From NCBI RefSeq assembly GCF_900197575.1, contig NZ_FZLN01000001.1, positions 496,001-560,000 on the forward strand: 64,000 bases of DNA, written 5' to 3'. Below are positions 37,196 to 47,082 of the stretch, one piece after another (the stretch's first letter is position 1; every line of letters starts with the position of its first letter). The notes below the pieces were generated by a model. It saw nothing but the letters and a program-made list of their open reading frames with translations. It was not told the DNA's origin and did not search any database. A program made the translations under genes and the position numbers. This DNA comes from Acinetobacter apis (GTDB lineage Bacteria; Pseudomonadota; Gammaproteobacteria; Pseudomonadales; Moraxellaceae).

Positions 37196-38191
37196 TTAAG
37201 CGGATAGTGACATTGCATCGGTAGAGAGTTCAGCCACACTTGGTTTTGGTTTCTCAGGAGTTAATCCTAATTTTTCGAATAATTGTTTGTCACGACCATC
37301 GCCTGCATTTGGCGTTGTCAATAATTTTTCACCTGAGAACAATGAATTTGCACCTGCCATAAAAGCCAAAGCTTGATCTGAGTCAGACAATGCTTCACGA
37401 CCTGCTGATAAACGAATATAGCTATGCGGCATAATAATACGAGCCACGGCAATGGTACGAATCCACTCAGTTACATCAAGCTTATCCACATTTGCAAGAG
37501 GGGTTCCTTCAATTGGAACTAGCATATTAATAGGTACAGATTCAGGGTGTAGAGGCAAGGTGGCTAACTCGTGCAACAAACCAATACGATCTTGTTTACC
37601 TTCACCTAAACCCACAATACCACCACTACATACTTTGAGTCCTGCTTGACGAACATGGTCAAGCGTGTCTAAGCGGTCATCGAATGTCCGTGTGGTAATA
37701 ATATTACTGTAATATTCACGAGATGTATCAAGATTATGGTTGTAATAATCTAGCCCTGCATCTTTTAAGCGAGTGGCTTGAGATTCATTTAACATGCCTA
37801 AAGTCATACAAGTTTCCATACCAAGCGCTTTGACTTCTTGTACCATCTCTAAAACATATGGCATATCACGCTCATGCGGGTTACGCCATGCTGCACCCAT
37901 GCAAAAACGTGAAGAACCTGATTCCTTAGCTGCTTTTGCTTCTGTAATTACTTTTTCTACGGCAATTCTTTTTTCAGCTTCTAATTTAGAATCATAACGT
38001 ACGGATTGTGAACAGTATTTACAATCTTCAGGGCATTTTCCTGTTTTGATAGACAAGAGCGTGCTGACTTGTATGGTATTGGCTTGAAAATGCTCTCGAT
38101 GTATTTGTTGTGCTTGAAAAACCAAATCTAAAAAAGGTTGATCATAAAGCGCTTGGATGTCTGAGCGAGTCCAATCATTTCTTACCGTCAT
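37196..38191 (-). CDS. bioB: Biotin synthase
   Basis: This radical-SAM enzyme inserts sulfur into dethiobiotin. The cluster motif is [11 protein letters not shown] (C-x3-C-x2-C), and the [2Fe-2S] ligands lie in [20 protein letters not shown] and [14 protein letters not shown]. Another ATG lies two codons earlier (38197). The start at 38191 has a better spaced GGAA ribosome binding site and gives [15 protein letters not shown]. No other bio gene is nearby. It depends on Fe-S assembly, and the isc operon is in the same window. Confidence 0.96.
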   Translation of the reverse strand: MTVRNDWTRSDIQALYDQPFLDLVFQAQQIHREHFQANTIQVSTLLSIKTGKCPEDCKYCSQSVRYDSKLEAEKRIAVEKVITEAKAAKESGSSRFCMGAAWRNPHERDMPYVLEMVQEVKALGMETCMTLGMLNESQATRLKDAGLDYYNHNLDTSREYYSNIITTRTFDDRLDTLDHVRQAGLKVCSGGIVGLGEGKQDRIGLLHELATLPLHPESVPINMLVPIEGTPLANVDKLDVTEWIRTIAVARIIMPHSYIRLSAGREALSDSDQALAFMAGANSLFSGEKLLTTPNAGDGRDKQLFEKLGLTPEKPKPSVAELSTDAMSLSA

Positions 38192-38268
38192 TGTCATTTC
38201 CGTGTAAATATTAATTAGGGCTAAAGTCTAGCTGCAATGATACAGAAAATTTACTAAAGCCATAGGGC

Positions 38269-38291
38269 AAAATACTCCAAATTATTGGAGG
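38269..38291 (-). terminator. Weak terminator after ruvC
   Basis: On the minus strand CTCCAA / TTGGAG with a 4-nt loop is followed by TATTTTG. The stem is short. Confidence 0.45.
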
Positions 38292-38301
38292 GTTTTGTTG
38301 G

Positions 38302-38850
38302 TTATCTGCGCCGTTGACCCACAGATCGGCTTCGGCCACGAGCCATACCACCTAATGCATTTAGAACAGCCAATTTACTCATGCTGCCAGAGGCGTGTGC
38401 ATGGCAGATTGCAGCAGCAAGTGCATCTGCTGCATCTGCTTGTGGTCGAATTTGTAATTTGAGCAACTTCATAACCATCATTTGTACTTGTTCTTTATCT
38501 GCAGCGCCATAGCCAACTACAGATTGTTTAATTTGCCGTGCTGTATATTCAGCAACATTTAAGTCTAAATTCACAAGAGCTGCAATTGCAGCACCACGCG
38601 CCTGACCTAATTTAAGTGCAGAGTCTGGGTTTTGTGCCATGAACACTTGTTCGACAGCAGCTTCTGTTGGACCATGAAATTTCACAATCCGATCAATTCC
38701 CGCAAAAATTCGTTTTAAGCGTTCAGGAATGGCTTGAGTTTCAGTTCTCACTGTTCCAGCATCAATAAAACGCAATTCACTGCCTTGGCATTCAATAATT
38801 CCATATCCGGTTAAACGTGAACCAGGGTCAATCCCAATAATTAATGCCAT
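38302..38850 (-). CDS. ruvC: Holliday junction resolvase RuvC
   Basis: RuvC is the endonuclease that resolves Holliday junctions. From the ATG at 38850 ([19 protein letters not shown]) the protein has 182 residues. The acidic catalytic residues are Asp8 in IGIDPGS, the Glu in AAVEQVF, and the Asp residues in [16 protein letters not shown]. The basic tail [12 protein letters not shown] is typical. The gene is not next to ruvAB, which is a common arrangement outside enterobacteria. Confidence 0.95.
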   Translation of the reverse strand: MALIIGIDPGSRLTGYGIIECQGSELRFIDAGTVRTETQAIPERLKRIFAGIDRIVKFHGPTEAAVEQVFMAQNPDSALKLGQARGAAIAALVNLDLNVAEYTARQIKQSVVGYGAADKEQVQMMVMKLLKLQIRPQADAADALAAAICHAHASGSMSKLAVLNALGGMARGRSRSVGQRRR

Positions 38851-38856
38851 AATCAA

Positions 38857-39088
38857 ATTTTAAAATTAAAACCGCATTATATGCAGGACTGGCTTGATTT
38901 TGACAAGGGGAGATGAGCTTTTTACTGAATTAATTGTCTATCAATCGTTATAATTTTTTTCTAAAGTCGCTCAAAGCCTCTTTAAAAAGCTAAAATCGCC
39001 CATACAGAAGATATATAATGAAAGTATTTTGCAAAGAGAAGTTTTGTAAAATATATAACGATGATATTAACAGGATAAGCTAAATTTC
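38857..39088. other. Divergent promoter region between ruvC and fxsA
   Basis: A 232-bp AT-rich gap with no gene that I can support. It must hold the ruvC and fxsA promoters, but I could not pick convincing -35/-10 pairs. The start codon of fxsA is preceded by AGGATAAGC at about 39073, a good ribosome binding site. Confidence 0.4.
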
Positions 39089-39631
39089 ATGAATGTTGTT
39101 TTAATGGTAATTATTGGCGCGGTTGTAGAAATTGCTGTGTGGGTTGCAGCTGCGCAATTTATCAGTGGTTGGTATATATTCTTCTGGTTTATTGCAGCTG
39201 CAATCATCGGTTTTAAGCTTTTACGCTCAAGCGCATCAAGCATTATGCCGCAGATGCAACAAATGCAAATGACAGGGCAGTTAAATGCAGATGCAACTGT
39301 TTCTCGTAAAATTGCAACTGCAGTGGCTGGTGTGTTATTTATCATTCCAGGATTGATTTCTGATCTATTGGCACTGCTTATTCTTTTACCACCTGTACAA
39401 AAAATGGTAGTGCGCACAGTTATGGGTGCCATGGCAAAACGCCAACAAGCCATGATGGAAAAAATGATGGGTGGGCAAGCCGGTGGACCATTTGCTGATT
39501 TGATGAAGCAAATGCAAAACCAAGCAGGTGGACAACCGCGTGGTGGCTCAAACGTCATTGATGGAGAGGCAAGAGAAGTTACCCCAGATACCAAAAGAAT
39601 TGATTCAAAAGATGTGAAAAAAAATAAATGA
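39089..39631 (+). CDS. fxsA: FxsA-family membrane protein
   Basis: FxsA is a small cytoplasmic-membrane protein. In E. coli, overproduction relieves exclusion of phage T7 by the F plasmid, and its normal role is unclear. The 180-residue protein has two N-terminal helices (about residues 3-40) and a third near AVAGVLFIIPGLISDLLALLILLPPV. The GxxxIIPGxxSD motif is the family hallmark. A Met/Gln/Gly-rich cytoplasmic tail follows. Monocistronic with its own terminator. Confidence 0.87.
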   Translation: MNVVLMVIIGAVVEIAVWVAAAQFISGWYIFFWFIAAAIIGFKLLRSSASSIMPQMQQMQMTGQLNADATVSRKIATAVAGVLFIIPGLISDLLALLILLPPVQKMVVRTVMGAMAKRQQAMMEKMMGGQAGGPFADLMKQMQNQAGGQPRGGSNVIDGEAREVTPDTKRIDSKDVKKNK

Positions 39632-39655
39632 TCTAATTATTTTTGGAATGAAATG

Positions 39656-39684
39656 AAGTCAACCTACATAGGTTGGCTTTTTTA
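39656..39684 (+). terminator. Rho-independent terminator of fxsA
   Basis: GTCAACCTA / TAGGTTGGC around a short loop is followed by TTTTTT. Confidence 0.8.
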
Positions 39685-39711
39685 ATAGTTTCATAAAATT
39701 AGAGTCTTGGG

Positions 39712-39885
39712 TTATTCCCCTTGAGGTTGGTCAGAAGTTTTTTTGTTGTTATGATCTTCTGTAAGACGTTTTGTATTGGCATATAAATGACTCTTTAGTT
39801 GTGTAATCTGATTTTCAGAGCGATCATATTTTTGACTACGATTGGCTCTTTCTCGAAATTGACCTTTATTAATCAGCTTTAACAT
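39712..39885 (-). CDS. Small hypothetical protein (57 residues)
   Basis: A short minus-strand frame fills most of an otherwise empty 388-bp gap. It starts at the ATG at 39885 with AAAGGTTGAT upstream and reads MLKLINKGQFRERANRSQKY, continuing as a charged, probably helical protein (SENQITQLKSHLYANTKRLTED) with a polar tail. Composition is lysine/asparagine/glutamine-rich and there is no membrane segment. The codon use looks coding and the ribosome binding site is well placed, so I consider it real, but I recognise no family. Confidence 0.6.
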   Translation of the reverse strand: MLKLINKGQFRERANRSQKYDRSENQITQLKSHLYANTKRLTEDHNNKKTSDQPQGE

Positions 39886-40019
39886 ATATCAACCTTTACA
39901 TTTCATCTCGTTTTTTATTCTAACAAAAAAATTTGTATCTGCGGTATGATATAAATGCAAAATATGTATAATAAAAATATACCCGTCATAGAAATAATTA
40001 TAAAAATGGGAGATAAACT

Positions 40020-40265
40020 ATGGGATATCAATATAAATGTGCTTGCTGCAATCAATCTGTAGAAGCAGCTGCAAAAACATGTCCATCATGTGGTTCACAT
40101 GCCATTCAAAGTCCATTCGGGTTTTGGCACTTTTGTATTTTAACTTGCCTTGGTGTCAGTTTTGCTGTTGCACTAAGTGATATTTATTTTAAAGAACAAG
40201 ATGACCGCAGCATGGGCATCCCTAAAGTATCAAGTAATATTCTTGGTCCAATACAACATTCGTAA
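40020..40265 (+). CDS. Small zinc-ribbon membrane protein
   Basis: An 81-residue protein. Cys7-x2-Cys10 and Cys21-x2-Cys24 (CACC and CPSC) form a rubredoxin-like zinc ribbon, followed by one transmembrane helix (about residues 32-53, FWHFCILTCLGVSFAVALSDIYF) and a short tail. The ribosome binding site GGGAG is 7 bases upstream. Such zinc-ribbon plus helix proteins are common small membrane proteins of unknown role. It is monocistronic with a shared terminator towards metK. Confidence 0.8.
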   Translation: MGYQYKCACCNQSVEAAAKTCPSCGSHAIQSPFGFWHFCILTCLGVSFAVALSDIYFKEQDDRSMGIPKVSSNILGPIQHS

Positions 40266-40276
40266 GTACACATCAT

Positions 40277-40306
40277 AAAAAAGCTCGCTGAATGGCGAGC
40301 TTTTTT
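40277..40306. terminator. Bidirectional terminator between the zinc-ribbon gene and metK
   Basis: AAAAAAGCTCGC / GCGAGCTTTTTT with a 6-nt loop lies between convergent genes. Confidence 0.92.
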
Positions 40307-40321
40307 ATTGAAGGATAAGAC

Positions 40322-41491
40322 TTACTTGATCCCGCTATCTTGACGCAAGATTTCAGCTTTGTCTGTCTTTTCCCATGTGAATGCATGATCATTGCCTGTA
40401 CGGCCAAAATGACCATAGGTCGCTGTTTGTTGGTACATTGGTTGTACTAAATCAAGCATACGAGTAATACCATAAGGTCTTAAATCAAAATGCTCACGGA
40501 TTAATGCAATAATTAATGATTCATCTACTTTGGCTGTACCAAATGTGTTAATTGAAATCGAAGTCGGTTCAGCAACACCAATTGCATAGCTGACTTGAAT
40601 TTCACACTTATCTGCAAGGCCTGCAGCAACAATATTTTTTGCTACATAACGACCTGCATAAGCAGCTGAACGGTCAACTTTTGATGGGTCTTTACCTGAG
40701 AATGCACCACCACCATGACGTGCCATGCCGCCATAGGTATCTACAATAATTTTACGACCTGTTAAACCACAGTCACCTACAGGACCACCAATGACAAACT
40801 TCCCAGTTGGGTTAATATGAAATTTGGTGCTCTCATGAAACATGTTGTCAGGAATAACAAATTTAATGATTTCTTCAATCACAGCTTCTTTAAGTTGTGA
40901 TTGTGAAATATCAGGGTCATGCTGTGTTGATAAAACAACAGCATCTAAACGAACAGGGACACCATTTTCATAAGCAAAGGTAACTTGGCTTTTTGCATCA
41001 GGGCGTAACCAAGGCAATGCACCACTACGACGTAAATGGGCTTGGCGTTCCATTAAGCGATGTGCATATGAAATAGGGGCAGGCATGAGAACTTCAGTTT
41101 CTTGTGTGGCATAACCAAACATGAGCCCTTGGTCACCTGCACCTTGATCTTCAGGCTTAACACGGTCAACACCTTGGGCAATTTCAGGAGATTGTTTGCC
41201 AATCATGTTAATGACCGCACAAGTTGAACCATCAAAGCCTAAGTCTGAGTGATGATAACCGATACTGTTTACGGTTTGACGGACAATGGCTTCAACATCA
41301 ATGTTTGCTGTGGTTGTAATTTCGCCAGCGAGTACAACAGCCCCTGTTTTTACTAGTGTCTCACATGCCACTCGACCATATGGGTCTTCTTTTAAAATAG
41401 CATCCAAAATAGCATCACTAATTTGGTCAGCCATTTTATCAGGATGACCTTCGCTTACAGATTCCGAAGTAAAGACAGCGTACTCGCGCAT
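40322..41491 (-). CDS. metK: S-adenosylmethionine synthetase
   Basis: MetK forms SAM from methionine and ATP. The 389-residue protein has [16 protein letters not shown], the signature [12 protein letters not shown], and [19 protein letters not shown]. Length is typical. No SAM riboswitch fold is visible in the 200 bases upstream, as expected for gammaproteobacteria. It is divergent from tkt with one extra gene between them. MetR is encoded 6 kb away. Confidence 0.97.
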   Translation of the reverse strand: MREYAVFTSESVSEGHPDKMADQISDAILDAILKEDPYGRVACETLVKTGAVVLAGEITTTANIDVEAIVRQTVNSIGYHHSDLGFDGSTCAVINMIGKQSPEIAQGVDRVKPEDQGAGDQGLMFGYATQETEVLMPAPISYAHRLMERQAHLRRSGALPWLRPDAKSQVTFAYENGVPVRLDAVVLSTQHDPDISQSQLKEAVIEEIIKFVIPDNMFHESTKFHINPTGKFVIGGPVGDCGLTGRKIIVDTYGGMARHGGGAFSGKDPSKVDRSAAYAGRYVAKNIVAAGLADKCEIQVSYAIGVAEPTSISINTFGTAKVDESLIIALIREHFDLRPYGITRMLDLVQPMYQQTATYGHFGRTGNDHAFTWEKTDKAEILRQDSGIK

Positions 41492-41694
41492 GAAAGCCCT
41501 ATTACAGTAAATTTTAAAGACCCAATATGTTACAACGAGTTGTGATTTTTCACTAGAGGAAGATGAGCAAAATGAATAAAATTATTGTATTTAAGTTTTT
41601 GTTTTAATTTTTTTCAGCTTTTGTCGCACATAATACAAGTCAATAAATTGACTTGTTTATGTTCAAATGACAATTTTTTGCCAAAAGCATTGAA

Positions 41695-42246
41695 TTAATT
41701 GCTATTTTGACTAGATTGCGATTGTTTTCTCCACGCATCAACCGAATTGCTCTGTGGCTGCTTAGTATTTGCGTTTTGGAGTTGCTGCTTTGCTGCTTCA
41801 ACACGATTGTTGGCATTTTGAGATTGCTGTTTTGCTGACTCAATACGACCATTTGCATTTTGTGTTTGTTGACGCACAGATTCAGCACGATTGTTTAACT
41901 GTGTAGAACCTTGTTGTTTAGCAGCTTCAACTCTGTCGTTTGCATTTTTTGCTTGCTGACGGACTGATTCTGTTCGGTTGTCGACAGCAGTACGGCCACG
42001 CTCAGAAATATTTTGTTTAATGTCATTGACATTTACATTATTAGCCGATGCTGAATTTGCATTGTTGCTTGCATTGTCAGTCGTTGATTTTTGCAGAATG
42101 CGATATTCTTGCTTAGACGTTTCTCTTTGACCTGCAAATGAGTTTTTTAATTGGTCCGTAAGGCCTTCATTACCAGTATTTGCAAAGCTTTGAACGCTAG
42201 ACAACGAAAAAATCGTACCTAATAAAATTGCGCTAGTTTTCTTCAT
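41695..42246 (-). CDS. Exported repetitive coiled-coil protein
   Basis: A 183-residue protein of unknown function with a signal peptide (MKKTSAILLGTIFSLSSVQSFA). From about residue 80 it is built of imperfect repeats: NRTESVRQQAKNANDRVEAAKQQ, then NRAESVRQQTQNANGRIESAKQQ, then two shorter copies of SQNANNRVEAAKQQ type. The repeats are rich in Ala, Gln, Asn, Arg and Glu and lack Pro, so they should form long amphipathic helices, as in late-embryogenesis or apolipoprotein-like stress proteins. The tail is Gln/Ser/Asn-rich. It sits alone between metK and tkt. Repeat copy number may vary between strains. Confidence 0.72.
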   Translation of the reverse strand: MKKTSAILLGTIFSLSSVQSFANTGNEGLTDQLKNSFAGQRETSKQEYRILQKSTTDNASNNANSASANNVNVNDIKQNISERGRTAVDNRTESVRQQAKNANDRVEAAKQQGSTQLNNRAESVRQQTQNANGRIESAKQQSQNANNRVEAAKQQLQNANTKQPQSNSVDAWRKQSQSSQNSN

Positions 42247-42542
42247 ATGGGTTCCTTAAATATTAAAAATTTGGAAGACTATATGATGTACAACATCACA
42301 TATAATTGATCTAGATATAGGTAATTTGCTACGCTAACTTTATACTATTGTGCCTTTTGGTGTAAAAAACAAGGCTTTTTATGCAATAAAAATGAATTAT
42401 AATTTGTACAGTAAAAATATATTTTTGTTGTAGTGTTTAAAATATAGACAGCTAGGCTTTACCCCCGTTGTTTTTTTTAAGACAATATAGCCACTTTTAA
42501 ACATCATTGTTTATCTCACCATTTATTTTTGGATTCTGACCT
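42247..42542. other. Divergent intergenic region upstream of tkt
   Basis: A 296-bp AT-rich gap. A perfect -10-like hexamer TATAAT lies at 42398-42403, but no good -35 is found at the right distance, so I do not call a promoter. No RNA gene or small frame is convincing. Confidence 0.4.
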
Positions 42543-44531
42543 ATGACAACCCCTTTAAATGAACGTCGAATTGCAAATGCAATCCGTGTATTGGCTATGG
42601 ATGCTGTTCAACAGGCAAATTCTGGGCACCCAGGAGCACCAATGGGGATGGCAGATATTGCTGACGTCGTTTGGCGTGAATTTTTTAATCATAATCCAAG
42701 CAATCCAAATTGGCCAAACCGAGACCGTTTTATTTTGTCAAATGGTCATGGTTCAATGTTGCAATATGCATTACTTCATTTAACCGGTTATGCACTAACT
42801 CTAGATGATTTAAAACAGTTTCGTCAATTGCACTCAAAAACACCTGGTCATCCAGAACTTGGTTATGCGCCTGGCGTAGAAACAACAACAGGTCCTTTAG
42901 GTCAGGGCTTGGCAAATGCTGTTGGTTTCGCTTTAGCAGAAAGAACGTTGGCTGCACAATTTAACAAGCCAGGGTTGGATGTAGTTGACCATTATACCTA
43001 TACCTTTTTGGGGGATGGTTGTTTAATGGAAGGTGTATCGCATGAGGCATCTTCATTAGCAGGTACATTGGGTTTGGGTAAGTTAATCGCTTATTATGAT
43101 GACAACGGTATTTCAATTGATGGTGAAGTTGAAGGTTGGTTTAGCGATGATACCGAACAACGCTTTTTATCATATGGTTGGCAAGTAATCCGTGTTGATG
43201 GTCATGATCATGATGCCATTCGTCAAGCAACAGTTGCCGCAAAACAAGAAAGCAATAAGCCAACATTAATTATTTGTAAAACGATTATTGGTTTAGGGTC
43301 TCCAAATAAACAAGGTAAGGAATCAAGCCATGGTTCGCCACTTGGCACAGATGAAATTACTTTAACGCGTACTTCACTAGGATGGGATACTGAAGCATTT
43401 GTTATTCCAGATGATATCTATGCTGCATGGGATGCAAAAGATCAAGGTCAAGCATTAGAGTCTGCTTGGAATGAACTGTTTGCGAAGTATGAATCACAAT
43501 ATCCAGTTGAAGCAAAAGAGTTGTTACGCCGTTTACATGGTGACTTGCCTGAAGAGTTTGTTCAGCATGCAGATGCGTTTATTGCTGAAACAGCAGCTAA
43601 AGGTGAAACAGTTGCTTCACGTAAAGCAAGTCAAAATACCTTACAGTCTTTTGGTCCAATCTTGCCTGAGTTTTTAGGTGGCTCTGCAGATTTAGCTGGT
43701 TCAAATTTGACATTATGGAAAGGCTGTCAAGGCGTTCAAGACAATCCAGCCGGTAACTATGTCTATTACGGTGTTCGTGAATTTGGTATGACTGCGATTG
43801 CTAATGGTTTAGCATTACATGGTGGTTTCGTTCCATATGTTGCAACATTCTTAATGTTTATGGAATATGCAAGAAACGCTGTGCGGATGTCAGCATTAAT
43901 GAAGCAGCGTTTAATTCATGTTTATACGCATGATTCGATTGGCTTAGGTGAAGATGGTCCAACGCATCAGCCAATTGAACAAATTGCATCATTACGTAAC
44001 ACCATCAATTTAAATACATGGCGACCTGCAGACACTGTAGAAACAGCAGTGGCTTGGAAATCATCATTATTAAGAAAAGATGGTCCATCTGCTTTAATCT
44101 TGTCACGCCAAAACCTACCATTTCAATCTCGTTCAAATGAGCAGATTGCTCAAATTGAAAAAGGTGCCTATGTATTAGCCGCTGAACAAGGTGAGTTAAA
44201 GGCAATTATTATTGCTACAGGTTCTGAAGTTGATTTGGCAGTACAAGCACATGCTCAATTAGAAGGTGTGCGAGTCGTGTCTATGCCATGTGCTGAAGTG
44301 TTCATGACTCAAGATGCTGCATACCGTGAAGCGGTTCTACCATCGCATATCCGTGCACGTGTTGCGGTTGAAGCGGCACATGCTGACTACTGGTGGAAGT
44401 TTGTTGGATTGGACGGTGTTGTTATTGGAATGACGTCTTATGGTGAGTCTGCTCCAGCTAAAGATTTGTTTAATCATTTTGGTATTACTGTTGATGCAGT
44501 TGTAGATGCAGTGAAAAAAGTTACAACATAA
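42543..44531 (+). CDS. tkt: Transketolase
   Basis: Transketolase is the thiamine-diphosphate enzyme of the non-oxidative pentose phosphate pathway. It also supplies erythrose 4-phosphate, a substrate of the DAHP synthase in this window. The 662-residue protein has [13 protein letters not shown], the ThDP/Mg site [18 protein letters not shown] with DDNGISIDG, and [16 protein letters not shown] in the pyrimidine domain. Size and motifs match E. coli TktA (663). It is divergent from metK, with the repetitive protein gene between. Confidence 0.97.
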   Translation: MTTPLNERRIANAIRVLAMDAVQQANSGHPGAPMGMADIADVVWREFFNHNPSNPNWPNRDRFILSNGHGSMLQYALLHLTGYALTLDDLKQFRQLHSKTPGHPELGYAPGVETTTGPLGQGLANAVGFALAERTLAAQFNKPGLDVVDHYTYTFLGDGCLMEGVSHEASSLAGTLGLGKLIAYYDDNGISIDGEVEGWFSDDTEQRFLSYGWQVIRVDGHDHDAIRQATVAAKQESNKPTLIICKTIIGLGSPNKQGKESSHGSPLGTDEITLTRTSLGWDTEAFVIPDDIYAAWDAKDQGQALESAWNELFAKYESQYPVEAKELLRRLHGDLPEEFVQHADAFIAETAAKGETVASRKASQNTLQSFGPILPEFLGGSADLAGSNLTLWKGCQGVQDNPAGNYVYYGVREFGMTAIANGLALHGGFVPYVATFLMFMEYARNAVRMSALMKQRLIHVYTHDSIGLGEDGPTHQPIEQIASLRNTINLNTWRPADTVETAVAWKSSLLRKDGPSALILSRQNLPFQSRSNEQIAQIEKGAYVLAAEQGELKAIIIATGSEVDLAVQAHAQLEGVRVVSMPCAEVFMTQDAAYREAVLPSHIRARVAVEAAHADYWWKFVGLDGVVIGMTSYGESAPAKDLFNHFGITVDAVVDAVKKVTT

Positions 44532-44549
44532 GTTATTTATACGTAACAT

Positions 44550-44582
44550 AAAAAAACCTCCAACTTAGTTTGGAGGTTTTTT
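44550..44582 (+). terminator. Rho-independent terminator of tkt
   Basis: AAAAAACCTCCAA / TTGGAGGTTTTTT with a short loop follows the tkt stop. Confidence 0.92.
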
Positions 44583-44756
44583 ATTTTTACTTATGATTAT
44601 ATTATCCATCCATAATAAATATTTATTAATTATAACACTTATCGTTTAAATAGATAAAAATATGATAAATAAGTCACACAAGTAATAGTAAAAGTATTTT
44701 ATTTCGGTTTACTTTTATATATTATGTGTACAGATCAGTACGTATATAGAAGCCTT

Positions 44757-45077
44757 ATGAAAGCATTTGAAATGGTATTTCAAGTCACACCATGGGAAAG
44801 TCATCAAGAGTTATATTTCCTAAACTCAAAGCAATCTAGAGAAATGTTTTTTAATCAGATTGTTAAAAAGAATCAAAGAAATCTTGATCATTTATATGCA
44901 TCAAAAAGCATAACATTAATTGAGGCAAATTTCTTAAAAGCGGTTTATATCGAAATAAATCTACAGCTAGATAAGATGAAACATAAGTTTATTGAAACAG
45001 GCGAGGCAATAATGGATTGCCACACCTATATAACGGTCATAGAACATGATTTTGCAGACGAAAATATAGCGGCATAA
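44757..45077 (+). CDS. Unknown protein, first of a tandem paralogue pair
   Basis: I do not recognise this family. From the ATG at 44757 the 106-residue protein starts MKAFEMVFQVTPWESHQELY and looks like a soluble helical protein, with a C-terminal FIETGEAIMDCHTYITVIEHDF. A start 33 bases upstream (44724) is possible but adds residues without a counterpart in the paralogue. A second copy lies 229 bases downstream (45306-45614), sharing the FQVTPWE block, spacing and the C-terminal FI-TG-A--D--T---V-EH pattern. The region is richer in A+T than its neighbours, which suggests fast evolution or acquisition. Confidence 0.65.
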   Translation: MKAFEMVFQVTPWESHQELYFLNSKQSREMFFNQIVKKNQRNLDHLYASKSITLIEANFLKAVYIEINLQLDKMKHKFIETGEAIMDCHTYITVIEHDFADENIAA

Positions 45078-45305
45078 GTAACTTATGAGAGATTTATTTG
45101 GTCAGTATGTCAGATGTGTGACTAAATGACTAAATCAGGTTCAAAGTATCAATGATTGAGTTTAATGTGCGTGGTGCTTTTAATTTAAGATATTTATCAA
45201 TATATAAAATTTAATTTTAGTTTTAATAATAAATGTTTTAGTTTTAAGTATGGATTTTTAAATAATATAATTTAATGATATACAGGTATGTATAAGATTA
45301 CGACA

Positions 45306-45614
45306 ATGAAAATATATGAAATGTTGTTTCAAGTAACACCTTGGGAGGTTTACCAAGAGTTTTATGACTTGGATGATCAAAAAGCAAGACAGTCTTTTTG
45401 TTAAACAATTATTCAGCTAAATGAAAAGGAAGTCTCGCATTTAATTCAATCTAATCACTTAGGCGTGGTTGATCAGGCGGAGACATTAAGCCAATCTTAC
45501 GAACAGTTTAGTACATATATGGAACGACTCATGGATTTGTTTATCCAAACAGGTCAAGCAGCAATTGATCACTTTACATTCTTTTCAGTGGTTGAGCATG
45601 AAATCAATGATTAA
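45306..45614 (+). pseudogene. Second tandem paralogue, interrupted by an in-frame TAA
   Basis: The frame starts MKIYEMLFQVTPWEVYQEFY, parallel to the gene at 44757. It meets TAA at 45402-45404 (codon 33), then continues in the same frame without any frameshift to a second stop at 45612-45614, for 103 codons in total. The C-terminal part (MDLFIQTGQAAIDHFTFFSVVEHEIND) aligns with the end of the intact paralogue. The single stop with intact frame on both sides means very recent inactivation, a sequencing error, or read-through. Protein function is unknown. Confidence 0.72.
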
Positions 45615-45647
45615 GGTCATATAGTTTTGGCAAATTCATAAAAATAC

Positions 45648-45683
45648 AATATGACCAAGCACATTTATTTACTTGGTCATATT
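45648..45683. terminator. Hairpin between the paralogue pair and the MFS gene
   Basis: A 12-bp perfect stem (AATATGACCAAG and complement) has a 12-nt loop between convergent genes. On the minus strand it is followed by GTATTTTTATG. Confidence 0.65.
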
Positions 45684-45694
45684 TAATTGTAAAA

Positions 45695-46876
45695 TTAAAT
45701 TGATGCTTTTGTTTTTTCAACTTTAAGTGCAATGAAGAAAATAACAAGCCCAACAATACTTAAAATGATACCTACCCAAAATGGCGCAAGCCAGCCTAAA
45801 TTGTTTTTTAACACCCAACCACCTAAAAAAGCACCAAGTGCATTGGCAAAATTTAATGCAGAGTGATTGAGGGACGCGGCTAACGACTGTGCATCTCCTG
45901 ATACATCCATCAAACGTGTTTGTAATGTTGTTGCTAGTCCCATGACACTGACACCGATAAGAAACAATGCAAGGATTGCTGTATATAAGTTATTCATCAT
46001 GAAAAGTGCAAGAATAAAAGATGCAGTAGAGGCAATTAAAATTCCAATTGTGGTTTTACTTAAATTGATATCTGCAAAATAGCCTGCAACAAAATTACTG
46101 CATACCATTCCAATCCCCCAAATGGCCAAGACAATAGGCACCAGTCCAATATCAATTTGGGTATAGTTGGTTAAAATTGGAGAGACATAGCTATAGACTG
46201 TAAAAATTCCACCAAAGCCAATAGCACCTACCGCTAAAGTTAGCCACATGTTGATATTTTTTAAGCCTTGAAGTTCTTGCAATATACTTGCAGTTTCCTT
46301 TTTTTGGATATGTGGCACAAAAAAGAAAATTAAGACAATCGTGATAAATGCAACTGTGCCTGAAAATTTAAATCCAGCTTGCCAACCAAAATGTTGTCCA
46401 ATCCATGTGGCAATAGGTACACCGACAACATTAGCCACAGTTAAACCCAGCATCATGCGTGCAACAGCGCTTGCACGGCGTTTAGGTCCGGCCAATTCTG
46501 CTGCAACCAAAGATGCAATACCAAAGTAGGCACCATGTGGTAAGCCTGCAATAAATCTTGAAAATAAAATGGACTCATAGCTGCTTAAAAAAGCAGTCAA
46601 TAAGTTGGCTACCCCGTAAAAGAGCATGAGTGCAATAAGAAATTGTTTTTTAGCGATTCGTGCACCCAAAATGGCAAACATCGGAGCACCAACCAATACA
46701 CCTAAAGCATAAGCACTGATGAGATAGCCTGCGGTAGGGACAGAAATCTGTAGATTATGGGCTATTTCTTGAATTAAGCCCATTGCTGCAAATTCAGTGG
46801 TACCAATACAAAATCCACCCAGTGCAAGGGACAATAAAACAAGGAACATCGAATATGTTGGATTATTTTTGGTCAT
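45695..46876 (-). CDS. MFS transporter, DHA1 drug/sugar efflux type
   Basis: A 393-residue major facilitator with 12 predicted helices. Motif C-like and signature parts include LGGFCIGTTEFAAMGLI, YLISAYALGVLVGAPMFAILGARIAKK and RFIAGLPHGAYFGIASLVAAELAGPKRRASAVARM, typical of the AraJ/YdhP-like DHA1 exporters. The substrate is unknown. It is divergent from metR across a short region that carries the metR operator, so expression could be affected by MetR, but this is speculative. Confidence 0.88.
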   Translation of the reverse strand: MTKNNPTYSMFLVLLSLALGGFCIGTTEFAAMGLIQEIAHNLQISVPTAGYLISAYALGVLVGAPMFAILGARIAKKQFLIALMLFYGVANLLTAFLSSYESILFSRFIAGLPHGAYFGIASLVAAELAGPKRRASAVARMMLGLTVANVVGVPIATWIGQHFGWQAGFKFSGTVAFITIVLIFFFVPHIQKKETASILQELQGLKNINMWLTLAVGAIGFGGIFTVYSYVSPILTNYTQIDIGLVPIVLAIWGIGMVCSNFVAGYFADINLSKTTIGILIASTASFILALFMMNNLYTAILALFLIGVSVMGLATTLQTRLMDVSGDAQSLAASLNHSALNFANALGAFLGGWVLKNNLGWLAPFWVGIILSIVGLVIFFIALKVEKTKASI

Positions 46877-47045
46877 AAGTACAAAGAAAACGATAAATTG
46901 ACTATCATTTTAACGCGAAAGAGAGGGACAAATCAGCGGGGAGTTACATTTCTCTAGGTGTTTCAATGATTTCCTGACGGATTTTTTGGCTGTAAAAGCA
47001 TCTATAATGTGGTCATGCTGCCTTAAAGTTGGCTCATTGGGTTTA

Positions 47046-47070
47046 TGTTATAATGAATGCAGTTCATTAT
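47046..47070 (+). promoter_or_regulatory. metR promoter with overlapping MetR operator
   Basis: An extended -10, TGT-TATAAT, lies at 47046-47054. It overlaps a perfect inverted repeat with 8-base arms ATAATGAA and TTCATTAT (47050-47070) around TGCAG. The core TGAA-N5-TTCA is the MetR consensus. Operator placement over the -10 and transcription start predicts autorepression, as known for E. coli metR. Confidence 0.8.
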
Positions 47071-47082
47071 TGATGTGTGATT

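Noticed and set aside
39067-39594. 175-codon minus-strand frame opposite fxsA
   Set aside because: Antisense shadow of fxsA. The fxsA frame has the family motif and a good ribosome binding site.
41492-41694. Possible SAM riboswitch upstream of metK
   Set aside because: No conserved SAM aptamer core is recognisable, and this class is not expected in gammaproteobacteria.
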